NCBI GenBank assembly: GCA_905182355.1
Contig: CAJJBH010000037.1
Span: 1 to 64,000 of the forward strand
DNA: 64,000 nt
Reading direction: 5' to 3'
DNA from: an uncultured Paracoccaceae bacterium
Lineage (GTDB): Bacteria > Pseudomonadota > Alphaproteobacteria > Rhodobacterales > Rhodobacteraceae
The notes beneath the pieces are model-generated. The model worked only from the letters and a program-made list of their open reading frames with translations. It did not search any database and had not been told where the DNA came from. How positions within the stretch are numbered: the stretch's first letter is position 1; every line of letters begins with the position of its first letter. Made by a program: the position numbers and the translations under genes. Below are positions 8,854 to 19,311 of the stretch, in pieces.

Positions 8854-11616
8854 ATGGTCTATTTTTTATTGGCGGGTTTGATTGTCGTCGGTCTGCCATT
8901 AACCTTAATATTCTTACTGGTTTCTCATCTGAATTTAAAAAATACTGTCGCTGATCTGCAGCGCACTGTTCGATTGCTTCAAACGGGCGGCGGAAAGCCT
9001 GATGAGGCGAATTCTACTACTCCAGTTGCCGCACCAACTGTCCCCAAAATGGATAGCAGCGATCCTTTACCCGACCCTAAAACCACATCATCCAAAGCGG
9101 CCGATATTATTGCGGCGCGCCGTGCAGAAGCGCGTGCTGCAGCACAAAGAAACGCGGACAAGCTTGTTAAGGGCCCTGCGGCCGCCGAATTTCCTGCAAC
9201 CCCAACCCTGAATGATGGCCTTTTTGGGCGCTTGTTCGCATGGCTTGGCGACAATTGGTTTTACGCAATTTCTGCGATCTCGCTGGCGCTGGCTGGGCTT
9301 TTTCTTGTGCAATACGGCATGGAAAACGGCCTTTTGCCACCAGCTGCGCGGGTTGCTAGTGCTTTAGTTTTTGGCGTGGCCCTGATTGTTGCGGGCGAAT
9401 TCATTCGCCGCAGGTTTGGTGCGGCAGAAGACAGCGCCACAGCATACCTACCTTCGGTTTTTGCAGGGGCAGGGCTTGTGTCGCTGTTTGGGGCCGTTTT
9501 GTCCGCGCAAATGTTGTATGATTTGATTGGCACCGACACGGCGATGATTGGCATGATCCTTGTGGCAGCTGTTGCGATGGTTTTGGGCTGGTTTTATGGT
9601 CCATTGTTGTCGGCCATTGGCGTGATCGGCGCGTTTGCTGCGCCAATGGTCTTGGGGGGTGGCGATTCTGACCCAACGCCGTTGTTCGGCTATTATGCTT
9701 TGATTACTGCTGTTGGTTTGGGTGTGGATACGTTGCGGCGCTGGGCGTGGGTGTCTGGGCTGACAGGTGTCCTAGCATATGTCATGGGCGCGCTGTTGTT
9801 TGACGGCGATCAGTCGCTTTTCGAGGCATTTCAACTATACTGTGTGGCGATTGCGCTTATGGCGATTGTGATCCCTGCAAGGTCAATTATGCCCGACCAC
9901 AAAGGCATGATGTTTGTGGAATGGGCAATAAAATTGAGGGCAGGCGAGCGTCCGATATTTCCGGTGTTTTTGGCATGGGGTGCTGTGATCACCAGTTCGT
10001 GTGTTTTGTGGATGATGTCCAGTTCGGGTGAGACCGAGTTTTGGGTGTCTGCAATTGCGCTGGCTGGGTTAAGCGCCTTGCTGGTTGTTTGGTCGCTGAA
10101 AGCACGTGCACTGCAAGATTTGGCTTTGATTCCGCTGTTTGGCCTTGTTCTAAGCATCGGATGGCAACCCGTTTGGAGCGGTGTGCGTAAGGCCTATAGT
10201 GCAGTGGATGATATAGGGTCTGAAACGGCTTTCCCTATGACGGCGACTGCGCTTGTTGGCATCGGGTTGATCTTGTCGGCATTGGCCGCGTGGCGAAGTC
10301 TGAGCAAAGGCAGTTACCCGATGATCTGTGCCCTGATTGCCGCAGTCTATGCCCCCCTGATTGCCATGGTATTGGAGATGATATGGTCCCCATCAATCGT
10401 AATCGGGGCCTATCCTTGGGCGCTACACGGGGCCGCCTTGGCCGCCTTTATGGTGTTCTGGGCAGAGCGTTTTGCACGGGCGGATGGGCCAGAACACCGT
10501 TTACGCATGTCGTTCTTTGTGCTGTCTGCACTGGCGTCTATCAGCTTTGCCCTTGTGATGATCCTTTCATCGGCCGCTTTGACGGTTGCCTTGGCCGTCA
10601 CAGTTGTGGCTGCGGCAGCGCTCGACCGTCAGTATAACCTAGTCCCAATGACACTCTTTATCGCGGCTGGTGTCGTGACATTGGGCTATCGCTTGATCGC
10701 CGATCCGGGGCTGGAGTGGGCCATGGATGATGCCACGAACTTTGAAATTTTGCTGGCCTACGGAGGTGTCTTGGCTGCGTTGATCGCGAGCCTTTGGATG
10801 TTGCGTAATAAAGAACGGGCCACGGCAAACATCATGCTCGACAGTGCCGCGTGGTCAATCGGGGGTGTTCTGGTGTCGTTGATCATCTTCCGGACGATCG
10901 ACGCATACACAGGTGTGGACGGCGATGCGTCGCATTGGAGCATGGGGATCTATTCCGCGATTTGGTTCACTTTGGCATTGGCGCAGGTGCAACGCCTGCA
11001 AATTGATGGGCAATCGTGGATGACACAGGTGCGTATGGTGTTGGGCGCGATCTTTGCTGTGATTGGCTTAGGTGCGCTGGCACTGGCTGCAACCTTGTAT
11101 TCTCCGCTGTTGATGGACCAATACATGAAGGTTGTCGGCCCGCCGTTGTTTAATACGCTGGCCGTTGCATATCTGCTACCTGCCTTGGTGCTGACAGTTG
11201 GTTTGGTGCGGGTTTCAACAATCCCTGTGCAACTTCGGCTTGCGATGCAGGGTTTAAGTGGTGTGTTGTTGGCGTTGTGGGCCTTTGCGGTTGTGCGTCA
11301 TTTTTGGCAAGGAGCGGATAGTATGCCGCTGGACAATGGCATGACCCAACCAGAACTTTACAGCTACACAATCACGCTGCTGCTGATTGGGGGCGGGCTA
11401 TTCTATCAATCGCTGGCAACGCGGTCAGCGCTGATGCGTAAAGCAGGTTTGTTTGTGATTGGGACGGCTGTCGCCAAGGTGTTCTTTATCGACATCTCGG
11501 GGCTTGAGGGGCTAACGCGTGTCTTCTCGTTGCTGGTTCTTGGGCTGTCGCTGGCAGGTTTGGCATGGCTCAACCGCTGGGCACAGGATCAGGTTCAAGA
11601 AACGGGTGTAAAGTAG
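8854..11616 (+). CDS. DUF2339 polytopic membrane protein
   Basis: 920 residues. An N-terminal hydrophobic helix leads into a short coiled-coil-like stretch (LKNTVADLQRTVRLLQ), a proline- and alanine-rich linker, and then a very long run of membrane helices from about residue 130 to the C-terminus, the layout of DUF2339 family proteins. The segment LGDNWFYAISAISLALAGLFLVQYG is the family's first core helix. Function is not known. There is no strong ribosome-binding site at 8854, so the start is moderately certain. It stands between ycjF and ileS, with 176 bases before ileS. Confidence 0.88.
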   Translation: MVYFLLAGLIVVGLPLTLIFLLVSHLNLKNTVADLQRTVRLLQTGGGKPDEANSTTPVAAPTVPKMDSSDPLPDPKTTSSKAADIIAARRAEARAAAQRNADKLVKGPAAAEFPATPTLNDGLFGRLFAWLGDNWFYAISAISLALAGLFLVQYGMENGLLPPAARVASALVFGVALIVAGEFIRRRFGAAEDSATAYLPSVFAGAGLVSLFGAVLSAQMLYDLIGTDTAMIGMILVAAVAMVLGWFYGPLLSAIGVIGAFAAPMVLGGGDSDPTPLFGYYALITAVGLGVDTLRRWAWVSGLTGVLAYVMGALLFDGDQSLFEAFQLYCVAIALMAIVIPARSIMPDHKGMMFVEWAIKLRAGERPIFPVFLAWGAVITSSCVLWMMSSSGETEFWVSAIALAGLSALLVVWSLKARALQDLALIPLFGLVLSIGWQPVWSGVRKAYSAVDDIGSETAFPMTATALVGIGLILSALAAWRSLSKGSYPMICALIAAVYAPLIAMVLEMIWSPSIVIGAYPWALHGAALAAFMVFWAERFARADGPEHRLRMSFFVLSALASISFALVMILSSAALTVALAVTVVAAAALDRQYNLVPMTLFIAAGVVTLGYRLIADPGLEWAMDDATNFEILLAYGGVLAALIASLWMLRNKERATANIMLDSAAWSIGGVLVSLIIFRTIDAYTGVDGDASHWSMGIYSAIWFTLALAQVQRLQIDGQSWMTQVRMVLGAIFAVIGLGALALAATLYSPLLMDQYMKVVGPPLFNTLAVAYLLPALVLTVGLVRVSTIPVQLRLAMQGLSGVLLALWAFAVVRHFWQGADSMPLDNGMTQPELYSYTITLLLIGGGLFYQSLATRSALMRKAGLFVIGTAVAKVFFIDISGLEGLTRVFSLLVLGLSLAGLAWLNRWAQDQVQETGVK

Positions 11617-11792
11617 GCTTGTTAGCCTTATCTCACCTGCCTATAAGGCGGGTATGAACTGCATTGACCAGATCATTATACGAATTATAACCCCGGCGCT
11701 CTGAAACAGTGAGCCGCCGGTAGATAGGTGTTTGAGCCACTCGCACCGCCCCACCCGATTTTCCAGATTTTTGATCCGAAGGACGCGACAAA

Positions 11793-14696
11793 ATGAGCGC
11801 CGAGACCCCAGAATATAAATCCACATTGAATCTGCCAAAGACCGATTTCCCGATGCGCGCAGGCCTACCAAAGCGCGAACCTGAATGGCTGGCCCGTTGG
11901 GAAAAGATGGGTGTCTATGATCGCTTGCGCGAGAAAACAGGCCGCACAGCGTTTACGCTGCATGATGGTCCGCCCTATGCGAATGGCCATTTGCACATCG
12001 GTCACGCGCTGAACAAAACGATTAAGGACATGATCGTACGCTCGCATCAGATGATGGGTTTTGATGCGCGTTACATCCCCGGTTGGGATTGCCACGGTCT
12101 GCCGATTGAGTGGAAGATCGAGGAACAGTACCGCAAGAAGGGCAAGAACAAAGACGCCGTTCCGATCAACGAATTCCGCGCGGAATGTCGCAAATTTGCT
12201 GCCGGCTGGGTGGACATCCAGCGCGATGAATTCAAACGTCTTGGCATCACTGGTAACTGGGCTGATCCGTATCTGACAATGGATTTTCATGCGGAGCGTG
12301 TAATTGCGGAAGAATTCCAAAAGTTCTTGATGAACGGGACGCTGTATCAAGGGTCCAAACCTGTGATGTGGTCGCCGGTTGAGCAGACCGCTTTGGCGGA
12401 GGCGGAGGTTGAGTACCACGATAAGGAAAGCTTTACCGTTTGGGTGAAGTTTAAGATTTCAGGTGCATCTGCGGCGGATTTGAACGACGCGCATGTTGTG
12501 ATCTGGACAACTACGCCTTGGACGATGCCATCCAACAAAGCTGTCGTTTATGGCAAAGACATTGCTTACGGTCTTTATGAAGTGACCAGTACACCTGACG
12601 AAAGCTGGACGGCTGTTGGCGATAAGTTCTTGTTGGCCGATAACTTGGCTGCTGACGTAATGAAACGTGCGCGTCTTGAGGACGATATGTGGGCGCGTGT
12701 GCGCGATGTGACTGCTGATGATCTTTCTAGTGTCACGCTTTCTCATCCTCTTGCAGGCTCCGACGGTTCCAATGGCGAATGGGATCTACCACGCGATTTC
12801 CGCGCTGCAGATTTCGTCACCGACACCGAAGGTACTGGTTTCGTCCATTGCGCCCCATCCCACGGGATGGAGGAATACGAACTTTACCGCGACCTAAACA
12901 TGCTGAAAGAAGTCATCACATACAACGTGATGGACGACGGTGGCTTCCGCGCTGATCTGCCGTTCTTTGGCGGCAAATACATCCTGAACCGCAAAGGCGG
13001 TGAGGGCGACGCGAACAAGGCCGTGATCGATAAACTGGTCGAAGTGGGCGGGCTGCTGGCGCGTGGCAAGATCAAGCACAGCTATCCGCACTCTTGGCGC
13101 TCTAAGGCACCGATTATCTATCGCAACACGCCGCAATGGTTTGCTGCTGTCGATAAGACCGTGGGTGATGGGCTGGATATGCACGGCCTCACGATCCGCG
13201 AACGCGCACTGACCGAGATTGATAACGTCAAATGGACTCCGCAATCGGGTCGCAATCGCCTGCATGCGATGATGGAACAGCGGCCTGATTGGGTCTTGTC
13301 ACGTCAACGCGCATGGGGTGTGCCGTTGACCTGCTTTACGCGAGTTGGTGTGCTGCCGACAGATGACGATTTTCTTCTGCGCAATGAAGAAGTGAATGCA
13401 CGGATTGTTGCAGCGTTTGAAGGTGAAGGTGCAGACGCATGGTATGAAGAGGGCGCAAAGGAACGTTTCCTTGGTGGTATCGTGAACCCAGAAGACTATG
13501 ATCAAGTGTTCGATATTTTGGACGTTTGGTTCGACTCTGGCTCAACCCATGCCTTCGTTCTGCGCGACCGTGAAGATGGATCTAGCGACGGCATCGCGGA
13601 CGTTTATATGGAAGGCACCGACCAACATCGCGGCTGGTTTCATTCGTCCTTGTTGCAATCCGTCGGCACCACCGGCCGCGCGCCCTACCGCAATGTTGTG
13701 ACTCATGGCTTCACGCTCGATGAGAAGGGCATGAAAATGTCCAAATCTATCGGAAATACCATCGTGCCTGAAACGATTATCAAACAATACGGCGCAGATA
13801 TTTTGCGACTTTGGGTGGCCCAAACGGATTACACTGCGGATCAACGGATTGGCCCAGAAATTCTGAAAGGTGTGGCAGACAGCTATCGGCGCTTGCGGAA
13901 CACTATTCGGTTTATGTTGGGGTCATTGGCTGATTTTGATGCGTCCAAAGTGGTGGATGTCAAGGATATGCCAGAGCTTGAGCAGCTGATTATGCACAAG
14001 ATGGTAGTGTTGGATGAAACGGTGCGCGCAGGGTATGCCAAGTTTGACTTCCAAGGTGTGTACCGAGCGGTGTTTGAATTTGCGACCCAAGACCTGTCGT
14101 CGTTCTACTTCGATATCCGCAAAGACGCGCTGTATTGTGATGGGTCTTCAAACCGCCAGAACGCGGCTTTGACAGTTCTGGATCATCTGTACTCACGTAT
14201 GACCACATGGCTCGCCCCGATCTTGCCCTTTACGATGGAAGAGGTCTGGCTTGAACGCAATAGTGCGGAAACCTCGGTCCATTTGGTCGATTTCCCTCAA
14301 ACGCCAGCGGAATGGCGCAACGATGCTTTGGCTGCGCGGTCAGAAATCGTGCGCGCAGTTCGTCGTGTTGTGACAGGTGCATTGGAAGAACAACGCACGG
14401 CCAAAGTGATTGGTTCTTCGCTGGAAGCATGTCCAACAGTGTATCTAACGCCCGAACTGGCGGCAGTGATCACGGACGCTGACACCTTTGCTGATCTGTG
14501 CATCACCAGCCAGGTGAAACTGGAAACAGACGCGGCACCCGACGGTGCTTTTGTGAATGCGGATGTTGAAGGCGTCGCAGTGATCTTTGCCAAAGCAACG
14601 GGTCAAAAATGCGGACGTTGCTGGAAAATCCTTCCAGACGTTGGAACCCATTCACACGCGGATGTCTGTGAACGGTGTGATCAAGCGCTAAGCTGA
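11793..14696 (+). CDS. ileS: Isoleucyl-tRNA synthetase
   Basis: 967 residues, class I synthetase that charges tRNA-Ile. The HIGH motif is seen in PYANGHLHIGH (about residues 61-71) and KMSKS in KGMKMSKSIGN (about 648-652). The large editing (CP1) domain lies between them. The C-terminus carries two Cys pairs, CGRC and CERC, near residues 940-962, which form the zinc site of bacterial-type IleRS. A strong terminator follows 24 bases after the stop. No T-box or other leader is visible in the 176 bases upstream. Confidence 0.98.
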   Translation: MSAETPEYKSTLNLPKTDFPMRAGLPKREPEWLARWEKMGVYDRLREKTGRTAFTLHDGPPYANGHLHIGHALNKTIKDMIVRSHQMMGFDARYIPGWDCHGLPIEWKIEEQYRKKGKNKDAVPINEFRAECRKFAAGWVDIQRDEFKRLGITGNWADPYLTMDFHAERVIAEEFQKFLMNGTLYQGSKPVMWSPVEQTALAEAEVEYHDKESFTVWVKFKISGASAADLNDAHVVIWTTTPWTMPSNKAVVYGKDIAYGLYEVTSTPDESWTAVGDKFLLADNLAADVMKRARLEDDMWARVRDVTADDLSSVTLSHPLAGSDGSNGEWDLPRDFRAADFVTDTEGTGFVHCAPSHGMEEYELYRDLNMLKEVITYNVMDDGGFRADLPFFGGKYILNRKGGEGDANKAVIDKLVEVGGLLARGKIKHSYPHSWRSKAPIIYRNTPQWFAAVDKTVGDGLDMHGLTIRERALTEIDNVKWTPQSGRNRLHAMMEQRPDWVLSRQRAWGVPLTCFTRVGVLPTDDDFLLRNEEVNARIVAAFEGEGADAWYEEGAKERFLGGIVNPEDYDQVFDILDVWFDSGSTHAFVLRDREDGSSDGIADVYMEGTDQHRGWFHSSLLQSVGTTGRAPYRNVVTHGFTLDEKGMKMSKSIGNTIVPETIIKQYGADILRLWVAQTDYTADQRIGPEILKGVADSYRRLRNTIRFMLGSLADFDASKVVDVKDMPELEQLIMHKMVVLDETVRAGYAKFDFQGVYRAVFEFATQDLSSFYFDIRKDALYCDGSSNRQNAALTVLDHLYSRMTTWLAPILPFTMEEVWLERNSAETSVHLVDFPQTPAEWRNDALAARSEIVRAVRRVVTGALEEQRTAKVIGSSLEACPTVYLTPELAAVITDADTFADLCITSQVKLETDAAPDGAFVNADVEGVAVIFAKATGQKCGRCWKILPDVGTHSHADVCERCDQALS

Positions 14697-14720
14697 AGCA
14701 AAACCACAAATTTAGGAAAA

Positions 14721-14747
14721 GGTGCCGGACTTCCGGCACCTTTTTTT
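14721..14747 (+). terminator. Rho-independent terminator of ileS
   Basis: Perfect 8-bp stem GGTGCCGG/CCGGCACC with an ACTT loop, followed by seven T. It lies 24 bases after the ileS stop. Confidence 0.93.
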
Positions 14748-14803
14748 GTAGACGAATGCCTGCGAAAACGGTGTAGTTATAGGCGACCAACGGAGAACGA
14801 TAA

Positions 14804-15844
14804 ATGTTTCTGAAAAACGCATGGTATGTGGCTGCATGGGCCGAAGAGATCACACGTGATTTGCAACAGATCATGGTGCTGGGCGAGAAAATTTGCGTTT
14901 TTCGAACGGAAGCAGACGAGTTTGTTGGGCTCGAAGATGCATGTCCTCATCGTAAGCTGCCGCTGTCAAAGGGGCGGATCAAGGGTGACACGGTCGAATG
15001 TGGGTATCATGGTCTGACCTTTGATTGCGCTGGGCAATGCGTTTGGGCACCGGGGACGGGGCGGATACCGTCAAATGCAAAGGTCCACGCTTACCCATTG
15101 CATGAGAAATATGGATTGGTTTGGATTTGGATGGGCAATCCAGCACTTGCGGACCCCCATGATATTTTCGAGATTGAGCATTACAATGATCCTGAGTGGG
15201 GCATCAATCGCGGAGCAGCGATGGAGCTTGAGTGCAATTATTTGTTGATGTGCGACAATCTGTTGGATCCAACGCACGTGGCATGGGTTCACGCAGGTAG
15301 TTTCGGACAAGCGGCCACAAAAGACGCGCCATTGCGAGTGACCAAGAACGAGGCAGGGGTGATCGTACATCGCTGGATGATGGATGTAGAGCCCGCGCCG
15401 TTTTACAAAAAAGTCATTGGATTTACGGGCAATTGTGATCGCTTACAGCACTACGAGGTACGTTATCCGTCACACGCGCTGATCCGCGCTGTTTTCACCC
15501 CTGCGGGAACGGGGGGCGTTGATGGCCGCAAACACGACGACGTGTTCATCATGGACAGCTACAACTTTATGACCCCCACAACTGAGGGTGAAACACGTTA
15601 TTACTGGTTCCAACTGCGCAATATTCGCCCTGACGATGCGGCGTTGTCCCTAATGATGACCGAGGACGTGCAACACGCGTTTGAGGAAGACCGCGCAGTG
15701 TTGAACGAAGTCCAAAAGGGGATGAGCAACAAGACCTCGCCTCATATCGACCTACCCATCGATGGCGGACAGTTGCGGTTTCGCCGTCAACTGCAGGCCA
15801 TGATTAACGAGGAACAACAGGTCGACGCGCAAATGGCTGAATAG
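14804..15844 (+). CDS. Rieske non-haem iron oxygenase, vanillate O-demethylase type (VanA-like)
   Basis: 346 residues. The N-terminal Rieske [2Fe-2S] ligands are C47-x-H49 (ACPHRK) and C66-xx-H69 (CGYH). The mononuclear iron site is seen in CDNLLDPTHVAWVH, the D-x2-H-x4-H motif of aromatic-ring oxygenases. VanA-type enzymes O-demethylate vanillate and related aromatics and need a reductase; no VanB-like reductase gene is adjacent, so the partner must be encoded elsewhere and the substrate is uncertain. It has a conventional GGAG-like site upstream and its own transcription unit after the ileS terminator. The stop directly abuts the stop of the broken dipeptidase on the other strand. Confidence 0.88.
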   Translation: MFLKNAWYVAAWAEEITRDLQQIMVLGEKICVFRTEADEFVGLEDACPHRKLPLSKGRIKGDTVECGYHGLTFDCAGQCVWAPGTGRIPSNAKVHAYPLHEKYGLVWIWMGNPALADPHDIFEIEHYNDPEWGINRGAAMELECNYLLMCDNLLDPTHVAWVHAGSFGQAATKDAPLRVTKNEAGVIVHRWMMDVEPAPFYKKVIGFTGNCDRLQHYEVRYPSHALIRAVFTPAGTGGVDGRKHDDVFIMDSYNFMTPTTEGETRYYWFQLRNIRPDDAALSLMMTEDVQHAFEEDRAVLNEVQKGMSNKTSPHIDLPIDGGQLRFRRQLQAMINEEQQVDAQMAE

Positions 15845-17019
15845 CTACTTCAAACGCTCGCGCAGAACACGGATCATGTTTTCGCCCATGACTTTGCGAA
15901 TGTTTGCCTCGCTCAATCCAGCCTCGATCAAGGCATGGGTCAGGGCGGACAGTTCGGATGTGTCAAAAGCAGTTTCAACCGATCCATCAAAGTCAGAACC
16001 AAGGGAGATGTGGTCAGCGCCAACTTCTTCAACTCCGGCCATGATCATTCTGGCGATACCATCGGGTGAGATGTCACCGCAGGCCACCTCGGCCCAAAAA
16101 CCTATGCCCAAGACACCACCAGTTGCTGCAATGTCTTGCATCAAATCGTCCTTAAAGTTGCGTTTGGTGGGGCAATGCCCGTACAGGCCCGTGTGGCTGA
16201 CAATCACAGGCATATCGATCATATCCAACACGTCGCGGGCAACTTGTGGCGAAGAATGTGCCAGATCAAGCACCATGCCACGTGATGCAATGTCCGCAAC
16301 AACCATACGGCCAAAATTGGTTAGGTCTTGGTTGCTTTCGCCGTGCAACGAACCACCCAATGCGTTGTCAAAAAAATGGTGCAAGCCGATGATACGGTGG
16401 CCTGCGACCTCGAGCTTGTCGAGGTTTGCGATGTCGCCTTCAAGCGGATGCGCGCCTTCGATCCCCAAAATGGCGCCAACCGCTGTTATCCCTGATGCGC
16501 GTGCAAGCAGATGGGCCTCAAGATCAGCGCGCGATTTGATGAGTGTCAGCTGATCAGGGATTTCATCCGCAATGTGGTGCAGTTTTTTCGCCTGATACAG
16601 CGCACGTTCGAGGATTGATCCCCAGGTACGGATCGGCCAACGCTGCCCGATGGCAAGGGGGTGATGTTGTCAAATGCCTCGGATGAATTGCTTTCATAGC
16701 TTTGACCCGCAGGGCTTTTGGTTACGGCAGTAAAGACTTGGATCGCGACGTTTCCCTCGATCAGGCGCGGGATGTCAACTTGACCACGGGTGCCGCGTGT
16801 AGCGATATTGCGTTGCCACAATAGGCTGTCGGCATGCCAGTCGCCGATCACCAAGGCGTCATGTAGGGCTTGAGCCACGTCTGAGACAGGGTAAGGATCA
16901 TGCTCCACTATGCTGTTGCGTGATTTTTCGATATAACCTGGAGCAATGATAAGGAAGACTGCAAGCGCAATTCCTACAAGAACAAGACACCGTCCGATCC
17001 ACTTCCCTAACGTGCGCAT
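15845..17019 (-). pseudogene. Membrane-anchored M19 dipeptidase, frameshifted
   Basis: Two frames together encode one M19 dipeptidase. The upstream part starts at ATG 17019 (GGGAGG ribosome site just before) with a membrane anchor LVLVGIALAVFLIIAPGY, then the HxD ligands in GDWHADSLLW, running to ...SNSSEAFDNITP. The downstream part resumes in another frame with AIGQRWPIRTW, through ILGIEGAHPLEGD, PVIVSHTGLYG and SLGSDFDGS, to the stop at 15845. The break is near 16652-16661, where TGGCAAGGGGG would need one extra C (TGGCCA) to restore the frame. Unlike the M19-like gene at 1918, all metal ligands are present. It could be a recent pseudogene or a one-base sequencing error; I lean to neither. 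Confidence 0.85.
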
Positions 17020-17117
17020 TGTCGCCTCCCTTTCCTTTTCACGTTGACTGTAGCCTAATTCAGATCGAATTTGAGGCAAAGGGTGACATGGCACCTTTAT
17101 CTATTTTGGAGATGCAT

Positions 17118-17387
17118 ATGGCAGGTGGTTGGGCAAAAGACGGTGCTGTTAGCGAACAGATCGAGGCGTCGATAAACGATGAATTGGCCCGGCTGAAAAC
17201 ACGTGCAGTGCCTGTGGGCGCAAGCCTGACGCACTGTGCAGAGTGCGAAGAACCAATTTCGCAACAACGTCGCCTTGCGGTTGTAGGTGTGAAGCTGTGT
17301 ATTGATTGCGTTCAAGAACGCGAAAACCAGCACCAAAGATGGGGTGGTATCAATAGGCGCGGCAGCAAAGACAGTCAGCTGAAGTGA
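17118..17387 (+). CDS. DksA/TraR-type C4 zinc-finger protein
   Basis: 89 residues from the ATG at 17118 (MAGGWAKDGAV), which has TTGGAG six bases upstream; the open frame continues to 17019 but the extra N-terminus is not family-like. Four cysteines in two CxxC pairs (CAEC and CIDC, 17 residues between them) form the zinc finger of the DksA/TraR family. DksA-like proteins bind RNA polymerase through the secondary channel, but this short form lacks the long coiled coil, so it may be a TraR-like or unrelated zinc protein. It converges on pepF with a shared terminator. Confidence 0.82.
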   Translation: MAGGWAKDGAVSEQIEASINDELARLKTRAVPVGASLTHCAECEEPISQQRRLAVVGVKLCIDCVQERENQHQRWGGINRRGSKDSQLK

Positions 17388-17434
17388 AGGTCGGTACCTG
17401 TCGGGGCAGCCATTCGGGAAGGGTTTTCTAGGCG

Positions 17435-17479
17435 AAAGGGAAGGACACGCGCCGATGTTTGGAGCGTGTCCTTTCCTTT
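17435..17479. terminator. Bidirectional terminator between zinc-finger gene and pepF
   Basis: A 16-bp stem (17435-17450 with 17464-17479, one G-T pair, 13-base loop) ends in TTTT on the + strand and CCCTTTC on the - strand. It ends at the pepF stop codon and lies 48 bases after the zinc-finger gene. Confidence 0.85.
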
Positions 17480-19311
17480 TAGTCTTCCATCGCTTCAAGT
17501 TCGTCGATGAAGCCCGAGATCATAGTCAAGCCTTTGTCCCAGAATTTAGGATCAGACGCATCAAGCCCAAATGGCGCAAGCAGTTCTTTGTGGTGTTTGG
17601 AACCGCCAGCCTTAAGCATGTCGAAGTATTTATCTTCAAACCCTTCGTCACCTTCCGCATAGACGGCGTATAGCGCGTTCACGAGGCCATCACCAAATGC
17701 ATAGGCGTAGACGTAGAATGGTGAGTGTACGAAGTGTGGAATGTAGGCCCAGAAGGTTTCGTAACCGTCCATGAATTCAAATGCTGGTCCTAGGCTTTCG
17801 CCCTGAATGCTCATCCAGATGTCATTGATGTTTTCGGGGGTTAATTCGCCTTGCGCCCTTGCGGCGTGCAGTTTGCATTCAAAGTCGTAGAACGCAATTT
17901 GGCGCACGACTGTGTTGATCATATCCTCGACCTTGCCAGCCAACAGGATTTTACGTTCGGCTTGGGTTTCGGCACCGTCTAGCATTTTGCGGAACGTTAA
18001 CATTTCGCCAAAGACGGATGCAGTTTCGGCCAATGTCAGTGGTGTTGACGATAGCATTTCACCTTGATCGGCTGCCAAAACTTGGTGAACGCCGTGTCCG
18101 AGTTCGTGTGCCAGCGTCATCACATCGCGTGGTTTTCCTAAGTAATTTAACATCACATAGGGGTGTACGTTTGTGACCGTTGGGTGCGCGAATGCACCTG
18201 GTGCTTTGCCCGGCTTTACACCGGCATCGATCCAGCCATCGGAAAAGAAGGGAGCCGCAATTTCGCCCATCCGAGGATCAAATGCGTTGTAGGCGCTCAT
18301 CACCATATCTTCTGCTGTGGCCCAATCCACGACATGTGTGTGTTCCATGGGCAAAGGCGCATTTCGGTCCCAGACTTGCATGACGTCTAGACCTAGCCAT
18401 TTGCGTTTCAATTCGTAATAGCGGTGGCTTAGCTTGGGGTAGGCGGCGACCACGGCGTTTCGCAATGCCTCGACCACTTCGGGTTCAACGTGGTTTGACA
18501 AGTGGCGGCCCATTTGCGGTGTTTCCATGCCGCGCCATCGATCAATGATCTCTTTTTCTTTGGCTTGGGTGTTATGAATCCGCGCGAAGGTCTTGATGTT
18601 TGCACCAAAAACCTCCGCCAACTCGCGCGATGCCGCTTCACGTGTACTGCGATCGGGGTCGGTCAGAAGGTTCAATGTGCCTTCGATGTTCAGTGGTTCA
18701 CCGTCGACATTAAATTCAAGACCTGCGATGGTTTCGTCAAACATACGCTCCCATGCGTCACCAACAACACCAAGGTCGTGCATGAATTTTTCAAGTTCAT
18801 CAGACAACTGGTATTTTTTCATAGCGCGGATGCGGTCAAATACAGGCTTATAGCGGGCAAGGGCGGCATTGGTGGCCAGCAGCTTTTCCATGTGATCATC
18901 GTCTAGACGGTTCAGCTCCAAAGTGAAAAAGACCAGTGGCGTGGTGTAATTTGTAATTTTCTCTTGGGCGTCAGACAGGAATTTGGCGCGGCCAGCGTCT
19001 GTGGTCAGCTGGTAATAGCGTAGCCCCGCATAGGACATAATACGGCCTGCAATTTGGTTGATTTTTTCGTTTCTCAACACGCAATCTAGCAGGCCTGTTG
19101 CATCCAAACCTTCAAGGTTGCCTTCGTAATCAGTGGCAAAGGATGCACATGCGTTTTCGAGCCACTCAAGATCGCGTTTCAACTCTGGCGCATCCTCGCC
19201 AGTGTAAAGATCATCAAGGTTCCATTCGGGCAGTTTGCCCATTGGTCCATCGCCATCCATCCCTCTGGATCCGGAGTTTGCGTCTTGGACGGGAAATGGA
19301 AGCTGGAACAT
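17479..19311 (-). CDS. pepF: Oligoendopeptidase F (M3 metallopeptidase)
   Basis: About 610 residues. The zinc site HELGHGVHQ (HExxH at about residues 402-406) and the surrounding TLAHELGHGVHQVLA are diagnostic of the M3 family, with the third ligand Glu in the following ETASVFGEML segment. It cleaves short peptides in the cytoplasm. The open frame reaches 19338, but the ATG at 19311 has GAGGT five bases before it and gives MFQLPFPVQDANS, so I choose it. Its stop lies within the end of a bidirectional terminator. No neighbour on the same strand appears linked to it. Confidence 0.93.
   Translation of the reverse strand: MFQLPFPVQDANSGSRGMDGDGPMGKLPEWNLDDLYTGEDAPELKRDLEWLENACASFATDYEGNLEGLDATGLLDCVLRNEKINQIAGRIMSYAGLRYYQLTTDAGRAKFLSDAQEKITNYTTPLVFFTLELNRLDDDHMEKLLATNAALARYKPVFDRIRAMKKYQLSDELEKFMHDLGVVGDAWERMFDETIAGLEFNVDGEPLNIEGTLNLLTDPDRSTREAASRELAEVFGANIKTFARIHNTQAKEKEIIDRWRGMETPQMGRHLSNHVEPEVVEALRNAVVAAYPKLSHRYYELKRKWLGLDVMQVWDRNAPLPMEHTHVVDWATAEDMVMSAYNAFDPRMGEIAAPFFSDGWIDAGVKPGKAPGAFAHPTVTNVHPYVMLNYLGKPRDVMTLAHELGHGVHQVLAADQGEMLSSTPLTLAETASVFGEMLTFRKMLDGAETQAERKILLAGKVEDMINTVVRQIAFYDFECKLHAARAQGELTPENINDIWMSIQGESLGPAFEFMDGYETFWAYIPHFVHSPFYVYAYAFGDGLVNALYAVYAEGDEGFEDKYFDMLKAGGSKHHKELLAPFGLDASDPKFWDKGLTMISGFIDELEAMED

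Noticed and set aside
15876..16553. 225-codon plus-strand frame across the broken dipeptidase
   Set aside because: It is antisense to the M19 coding sequence, and its Ser/Pro/Met-rich composition reflects the opposite strand.
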